NCBI RefSeq assembly: GCF_009674775.1
Contig: NZ_WKKE01000006.1
Location: forward strand, 62,001 to 126,000
Origin: Flavobacterium sp. LC2016-23
GTDB taxonomy: Bacteria; Bacteroidota; Bacteroidia; Flavobacteriales; Flavobacteriaceae
DNA: 64,000 bases
Reading direction: 5' to 3'
Numbering within the stretch: the first letter of the stretch is position 1; the number at the start of each line of letters is the position of its first letter. The notes under the pieces are model-generated. The model had not been told where the DNA came from. It was given only the letters and a program-made list of their open reading frames with translations, and did no database searches. The translations under genes were made by a program, and so were the position numbers. Shown in pieces: positions 59,639-64,000 of the stretch.

Positions 59639-60169
59639 ATGAAAAACCCTGAAATATTCGAAAAAACGTATACGCAATACTGGAAAAAACTAAATGCCTT
59701 TTCGTATACCATGACTCAGGATAAAGACTTGGCACAGAACATTGTTCAGGATGTTTTTGTTAATTTATGGGAAAGAAAGGAGGAGTTGAATATTAATGCA
59801 ATTGAGCCTTACTTATTTCGGGCAGTAAAAAATCAGGTTTTTAAACATTACCAGAACAACCGTTTCGACAAGACTGTTCTGGAAGATAAATTCGAAGATT
59901 ATATTATTGATAATTTCACCTCCATAGATCCTGAAGTAATGGATCTTCTTTATTCCTTATTAGACAAACTTCCCGAAAAAAGAAAAGAGGTTTTACTGAT
60001 GTATAAATTTCAGGATATGTCAATCGACCAGATTGCTATAGAACTTGGAATATCAAAACAAACTGTTAAAAATCAAATTTCTTCCGGTCTGAAACAATTG
60101 CGTGAAGGCCTGAAAGACCTGGCCTGGCTCGCACCTTATATCTTTTTACATCAAAATTTTTTAAAATAA
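59639..60169 (+). CDS. ECF-family RNA polymerase sigma factor
   Basis: 176 residues: sigma-2 (YTQYWKKLNAFSYTMTQDKD, AQNIVQDVFVNLWERKEEL) and sigma-4 (YSLLDKLPEKRKEVLLMYKF, MSIDQIAIELGISKQTVKNQ). It belongs to the FecI-like group common before FecR/SusC genes in Bacteroidota. The antisigma gene follows after 78 bases. It should direct transcription of the SusC gene that starts at 61244. Confidence 0.93.
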   Translation: MKNPEIFEKTYTQYWKKLNAFSYTMTQDKDLAQNIVQDVFVNLWERKEELNINAIEPYLFRAVKNQVFKHYQNNRFDKTVLEDKFEDYIIDNFTSIDPEVMDLLYSLLDKLPEKRKEVLLMYKFQDMSIDQIAIELGISKQTVKNQISSGLKQLREGLKDLAWLAPYIFLHQNFLK

Positions 60170-60247
60170 CTTTCTGTTAATGGTTTCATAATATTTCCGG
60201 ATAGTACGATTTCCGATTTCCGATACTTATAGGTAATAATAAGTATT

Positions 60248-61171
60248 ATGATAAAAAGAATGAAACACAGTTTGGGGTATCTTATAGATAAAAGTGCTCA
60301 GAAAAAAACTTCAAAAGCAGAGGAAAATCTATTAGATCATTTTGCCTTTACTGAATTTAAAAAATCAAAATGGGATGATGCTTCCATGGGAAACAGCGAC
60401 GAAGTTTCCCAAAACATATATAAAGGGATTCAGCTTCGAATAGCGAAGAAGAACATTTTTAGTCCGTATTTAAAATATATGGCTGCTGCCAGTATTCTTT
60501 TTCTTGTTGGTTTAGGATTTTTTTATAAGCCGAATACAGCAATCGAAAAGCAAGTAACATTTAAAACGGCATCATCTCCAAAATCAATCCGGTTAAGTGA
60601 TGGTACGAAAATTTATCTGGCAGCAAATTCTTCGTTTCAATACCCTGTCCAGTTTAAGGGGGACGAACGAAAAGTATCCTTATTGAAAGGGAATGCTTTT
60701 TTTGAAGTGGCAAAAGACAAAGAACATCCTTTTATTATTCATTCCGGACCTATTAAAACAAGGGTTGTCGGAACCTCTTTTCATATTCAGTTTTCCAAAT
60801 CAAAATGTGAAGTACTTGTCGTAACCGGAAAAGTAAATGTTTCTGCCAAAGATCAGAGTGTGGATTTAGTTCCTCATGAAGAAGCCTTATTTCTGGGTAC
60901 CAAATTATCGAAGCGGCCAATAGATAAATCACTTTCCATTAATTGGTATACTACTGATATTACACTAAATCAGGCGACATTAAAAGAGGTGATTACCATT
61001 TTACAATATAAATACGGAGTAATTTTTTCATGTAAAAACGAGGCCGTGCTCACCACGCCGGTGACTGTTTTTATAGAAAAGAACGCTTCACTCGAAAGTG
61101 TCTTAAAACAAATAAACTATATCACAAACCTAAAATTCAACACTTATGACGGAATAATACAAGTGCATTAA
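60248..61171 (+). CDS. FecR-type anti-sigma/transmembrane sensor
   Basis: 307 residues: cytoplasmic N-terminus (KKTSKAEENLLDHFAFTEFK) that binds the sigma factor, one TM segment (KYMAAASILFLVGLGFFY, about 76-94), periplasmic FecR domain (KSIRLSDGTKIYLAANSSFQ, VAKDKEHPFIIHSGPIKTRV) and a C-terminal domain with the STN-like DITLNQATLKEVITILQYKY and IFSCKNEAVLTTPVTVFIE segments. It relays the signal from the SusC STN domain. A GCAGTTG/CAACTGC stem sits in the gap before the SusC gene. Confidence 0.93.
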   Translation: MIKRMKHSLGYLIDKSAQKKTSKAEENLLDHFAFTEFKKSKWDDASMGNSDEVSQNIYKGIQLRIAKKNIFSPYLKYMAAASILFLVGLGFFYKPNTAIEKQVTFKTASSPKSIRLSDGTKIYLAANSSFQYPVQFKGDERKVSLLKGNAFFEVAKDKEHPFIIHSGPIKTRVVGTSFHIQFSKSKCEVLVVTGKVNVSAKDQSVDLVPHEEALFLGTKLSKRPIDKSLSINWYTTDITLNQATLKEVITILQYKYGVIFSCKNEAVLTTPVTVFIEKNASLESVLKQINYITNLKFNTYDGIIQVH

Positions 61172-61183
61172 AAAACAAAAAAA

Positions 61184-61204
61184 GCAGTTGCTGAGAACAA
61201 CTGC
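61184..61204 (+). terminator. Hairpin between fecR and the SusC-type gene
   Basis: GCAGTTG (61184-61190) and CAACTGC (61198-61204) form a 7-bp stem with GATTTAAT after it, too weak a T tract for a full stop but suited to attenuation. Confidence 0.4.
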
Positions 61205-61243
61205 GATTTAATAATTAAGTATCGAAAACCAATAACTTAAATC

Positions 61244-64000
61244 ATGTATTTTAAACGAATCAATTTAAATTTTCTAAAGTGGACTTTCTTTTTAGTTCTG
61301 GCAACACTCTCCGTTCAAAGCGGTTACAGTGCTACCAATATTAAAAAATCAAATGTAAAAAATAAAATAGAAAAAGCAACACTAGTTTCTATTTTTTCAA
61401 AATTGAGCAAGCAAACGGACTATAAATTTAGTTACGGACAAGCCATTATCGCCGATAATACGGTTTACACAGTAAATTATACAAACGAATCTGTCGCTAT
61501 CATTTTAAGCGACCTTTCTAAAAAAGCGAATTTCAATTATAACATTAACGGAAAATTAGTTTTAATTCAGAAAACTGCTCCGGTAAGAGTTTCAGACTCA
61601 GCAGAAAAAATTAGAGTAAAAGGAAAAATTGTTGACGAAAACGGTCTGCCAATGCCAGGCGTAACCGTTTTAGAAACAGGTACTAAAAATGCTACCGTTA
61701 CTAATTTTGATGGTGAATTCGAACTTTCGGTAACAGAAGGCAAAACAATCGAAGTTTCCTATTTAGGTTATAAAACAAAAACGGCAGGAGTTCAAAGCAA
61801 GTTCATGACGATTCAGTTAGAGCCAAATACCTCTGAATTGTCTGAAGTTGTGGTTGTAGGTTATGGTAAACAGTCCAAAAAAGACGTTACCGGAGCTGTA
61901 ACACAATTGGATGCTACTAATTTTAAGCAGGGAGTTAACGTTTCCGTAGATAATTTAATTCAGGGAAAAGTGGCCGGTGTTCGTGTGGTTAGCACAAGCG
62001 GAGAGCCGGGAGCAGGCGTAAATGTTACCATTCGTGGTGTGGGCTCTATCAGAAGTGGAAGTACGCCTTTGTTTGTTGTAGACGGTATGCCATTGGCTAA
62101 CGATGATGTGAGTCCAAGCGGAAGTAATGTTGGTTTTGGTGCTTCGGCAGCAAAAAATCCATTAAACTTTTTGAATACCAGCGATATCGAATCGATTACC
62201 GTTTTAAAAGATGCTTCTGCAGCAGCTATTTACGGAGCCAGAGGTTCTAACGGGGTTGTACTGGTGACGACTAAAAAAGGAGCAAAAGGCGAAGGAACAT
62301 TAACATTTGACTCTTATATGGGAGTTTCTTCTATTGCTCATAAATTAGATGTCTTAGATGCAGGCCAATATAGAAACGCTATAAAAGATAAAGCCTTTGA
62401 TCATGGCGGAAACACGGACTGGCAGGATGTAATTTTTAGATCTGCAATTACTAAAAACAACGCCTTGTCTTTTGCAAAACAAACAGAGTCAGGAAATTAT
62501 TATGCATCTGTTGCACAAATGGAACAGGAAGGAATTATTCACAACAGTAATTTTAAACGTCTTTCAGGCAGAATTAATGCTTCTGAATCATTTTTAGACA
62601 GCAAACGTTTAAATGTAAAACTGAATCTTACGGCGAGCCAGACTACAGATGACGGAGTTCCAACAAGTGATGATGGTGGTTCTAACGGACAATTAATCGT
62701 GCATACTTTGATGGCTAATCCAACCAGATCAGTCTTTGATGCTAACGGAAAGTACACCAATTTTAATATGAACGCACATTATAATCCAGCTTATTTATTA
62801 AGTATTTATGAAGATCAAACGCGTACATTAAGAGTTTTAGGAAATCTAGAGGCTTCTTTCAGAATTATCAACGGATTAGAATATAAATTAAATATTGGTG
62901 TAGATCGCTCTACATCAGAAAGAAATACTACAATTTATCCCAACCTTACCGATTTAAATCCAAAAGGTAAATATGTTCAGAACAATCTTGATTCAAAAAA
63001 TTCATTGATTGAACATTATCTAACGTATAGTAAGGCATTAGATAATCATAAATTTGAAGTTCTTGGCGGATTCTCTTATCAAAAATTTGAAAGATCAGGA
63101 ACAAGTTTCAGTATTGATGGAATTTCAGCGCAGGGAGCAGGTGTAAAACCATCTATTAATCCAGGTTTTGCAGGAACGCAGTCCGGTACAACAGGTTATG
63201 CTCAGGAAAACGAATTGCAATCTTATTTCGGAAGATTAAATTACAGTTTTGATAATAAATACTTATTGACAGCTTCTATGAGAGCTGATGGTTCTACACG
63301 TTTTGGAGATAATAACAAATACGGTTATTTCCCTTCATTTGCTTTAGGATGGAATATTTCTAATGAAAATTTCCTGAAAGATTCCCAAACAATCAATAAC
63401 CTAAAGCTTAGAACAAGCTGGGGACAAACAGGAAATCAGGAAGTACCAAATAAACAAACTAAGGCAAGTTACTCTTTGGCTGGTCCGGACGGATATTATT
63501 TGTATGATGATTTAAATCTTGTAAATGGTGTCTCTGTTTCCAGAACAGCAAATCCGGATTTAAAATGGGAAGTTGTTACACAATATAATTTAGGTCTTGA
63601 TTTTAATTTATGGAATGACAAATTTTATGGAACTGTAGACTATTTTAATAAAACAACTACAGATGCTATTTTGTATATACCTTCAACTCCTTTGAGTCAG
63701 ACAAAATTTATCTGGACAAATATTGACGGTAAAATTGTTAATAAGGGTATTGAGATTACGCTGGGTTCTAAAATCATCGATAGAAAAGATTTCAGCTGGA
63801 ATGTTGATGTGAATGGATCAACATTAAACAACAAAATTGAAAACTTACCACTTTCAGAAATCTTAACAGGTGCTATTTCAGGTCCCGGACAATCAGGTGT
63901 TAATGCTAATATTTACAAAAGCGGTTATGCGGCTGGTTCATTCTATTTGTTAGAGCACACTGGCTTTGATCAAAATGGAGCAAACGTATTTAAAGACCAG
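61244..64000 (+). CDS. SusC/RagA TonB-dependent receptor with STN domain (3' end outside window)
   Basis: Reading frame from ATG 61244 open to base 64000, so 919 residues are present and the end is missing. Signal peptide (FLKWTFFLVLATLSVQSGYS), STN/secretin-type signalling domain (about 42-113; SIFSKLSKQTDYKFSYGQAI), carboxypeptidase-regulatory-like domain (GKIVDENGLPMPGVTVLETG), the SusC box SELSEVVVVGYGKQSKKDVT, the plug (VAGVRVVSTSGEPGAGVNVT, DASAAAIYGARGSNGVVLVT) and the start of the beta-barrel. The STN domain couples substrate binding to the FecR/sigma pair directly upstream, so this is a TonB-driven uptake system that induces itself. Confidence 0.93.
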   Translation, partial: MYFKRINLNFLKWTFFLVLATLSVQSGYSATNIKKSNVKNKIEKATLVSIFSKLSKQTDYKFSYGQAIIADNTVYTVNYTNESVAIILSDLSKKANFNYNINGKLVLIQKTAPVRVSDSAEKIRVKGKIVDENGLPMPGVTVLETGTKNATVTNFDGEFELSVTEGKTIEVSYLGYKTKTAGVQSKFMTIQLEPNTSELSEVVVVGYGKQSKKDVTGAVTQLDATNFKQGVNVSVDNLIQGKVAGVRVVSTSGEPGAGVNVTIRGVGSIRSGSTPLFVVDGMPLANDDVSPSGSNVGFGASAAKNPLNFLNTSDIESITVLKDASAAAIYGARGSNGVVLVTTKKGAKGEGTLTFDSYMGVSSIAHKLDVLDAGQYRNAIKDKAFDHGGNTDWQDVIFRSAITKNNALSFAKQTESGNYYASVAQMEQEGIIHNSNFKRLSGRINASESFLDSKRLNVKLNLTASQTTDDGVPTSDDGGSNGQLIVHTLMANPTRSVFDANGKYTNFNMNAHYNPAYLLSIYEDQTRTLRVLGNLEASFRIINGLEYKLNIGVDRSTSERNTTIYPNLTDLNPKGKYVQNNLDSKNSLIEHYLTYSKALDNHKFEVLGGFSYQKFERSGTSFSIDGISAQGAGVKPSINPGFAGTQSGTTGYAQENELQSYFGRLNYSFDNKYLLTASMRADGSTRFGDNNKYGYFPSFALGWNISNENFLKDSQTINNLKLRTSWGQTGNQEVPNKQTKASYSLAGPDGYYLYDDLNLVNGVSVSRTANPDLKWEVVTQYNLGLDFNLWNDKFYGTVDYFNKTTTDAILYIPSTPLSQTKFIWTNIDGKIVNKGIEITLGSKIIDRKDFSWNVDVNGSTLNNKIENLPLSEILTGAISGPGQSGVNANIYKSGYAAGSFYLLEHTGFDQNGANVFKDQ

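Overview
The window looks like a chromosomal segment of a Flavobacterium or close relative (Bacteroidota, Flavobacteriia). Reasons: moderately AT-rich genes; promoters of the Bacteroidetes type (TTG or TTTG, 17-23 nt, then TAnnTTTG); a SusC/RagA-type TonB receptor behind an ECF sigma/FecR pair; Bacteroidota families such as DUF6377, DUF4142, the CHASE3 hybrid kinase with CheR/CheB, and SemiSWEET; and intergenic DNA full of flavobacterial dispersed inverted repeats. There are no rRNA, tRNA, IS, prophage or CRISPR signatures. The first gene (choice-of-anchor I lipoprotein) and the last gene (SusC-like receptor) are cut by the window edges.

Layout. 1-7.4 kb is housekeeping metabolism: agmatine deiminase, fumarylacetoacetase and serine hydroxymethyltransferase (divergent, with overlapping promoters), tRNA hydroxylase MiaE and GMP reductase. 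7.4-9.4 kb holds an AT-rich acetyltransferase/hypothetical pair and a Qnr/McbG-like pentapeptide protein. 9.6-13.5 kb has an OmpR-type two-component pair followed by a universal-stress-like protein and a bestrophin channel. 13.7-18.5 kb has a MocR regulator divergent from an EamA permease, then a long acyl-CoA dehydrogenase/oxidase.

19-29.3 kb is a small glycan-use region: a Nudix-type regulator with a ruined catalytic box, two secreted GH3 glycosidases, a membrane DUF6377 regulator between them, a DUF1349 lectin-like protein and an acyltransferase-3. 29.5-31 kb is an ArsR/Old-Yellow-Enzyme operon with a readable operator-promoter. 31.4-39.7 kb is mixed: a TlpA-like protein lacking its second cysteine, hypothetical proteins, a secreted GH2 enzyme, a metallo-beta-lactamase-fold protein, divergent Crp/Fnr and AraC regulators, and a cupin.

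39.8-48.2 kb looks like a general stress and genome-protection island: DUF4142, DUF7218-like, topoisomerase IB, DUF5661-like, a very acidic protein, YciF-like ferritin (DUF892), Nei/Fpg glycosylase, DUF72, a GSP26-like flavin protein and an unusual AraC-like protein. Two of its promoter regions share AATTGTATAAC. 48.9-55.5 kb is one tight five-gene signalling operon (REC-kinase, CHASE3-GAF hybrid kinase with three receivers, single receiver, CheR, CheB) with no CheA, CheW or MCP in the window; I regard it as the best candidate for an under-described system. 55.6-64 kb has a secreted phosphoesterase, a PI-PLC-like enzyme with a decayed copy of its own 3' end beside it, and the sigma/FecR/SusC start of a nutrient-uptake locus.

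All protein names rest on motifs and overall family resemblance read by eye; no search was run.
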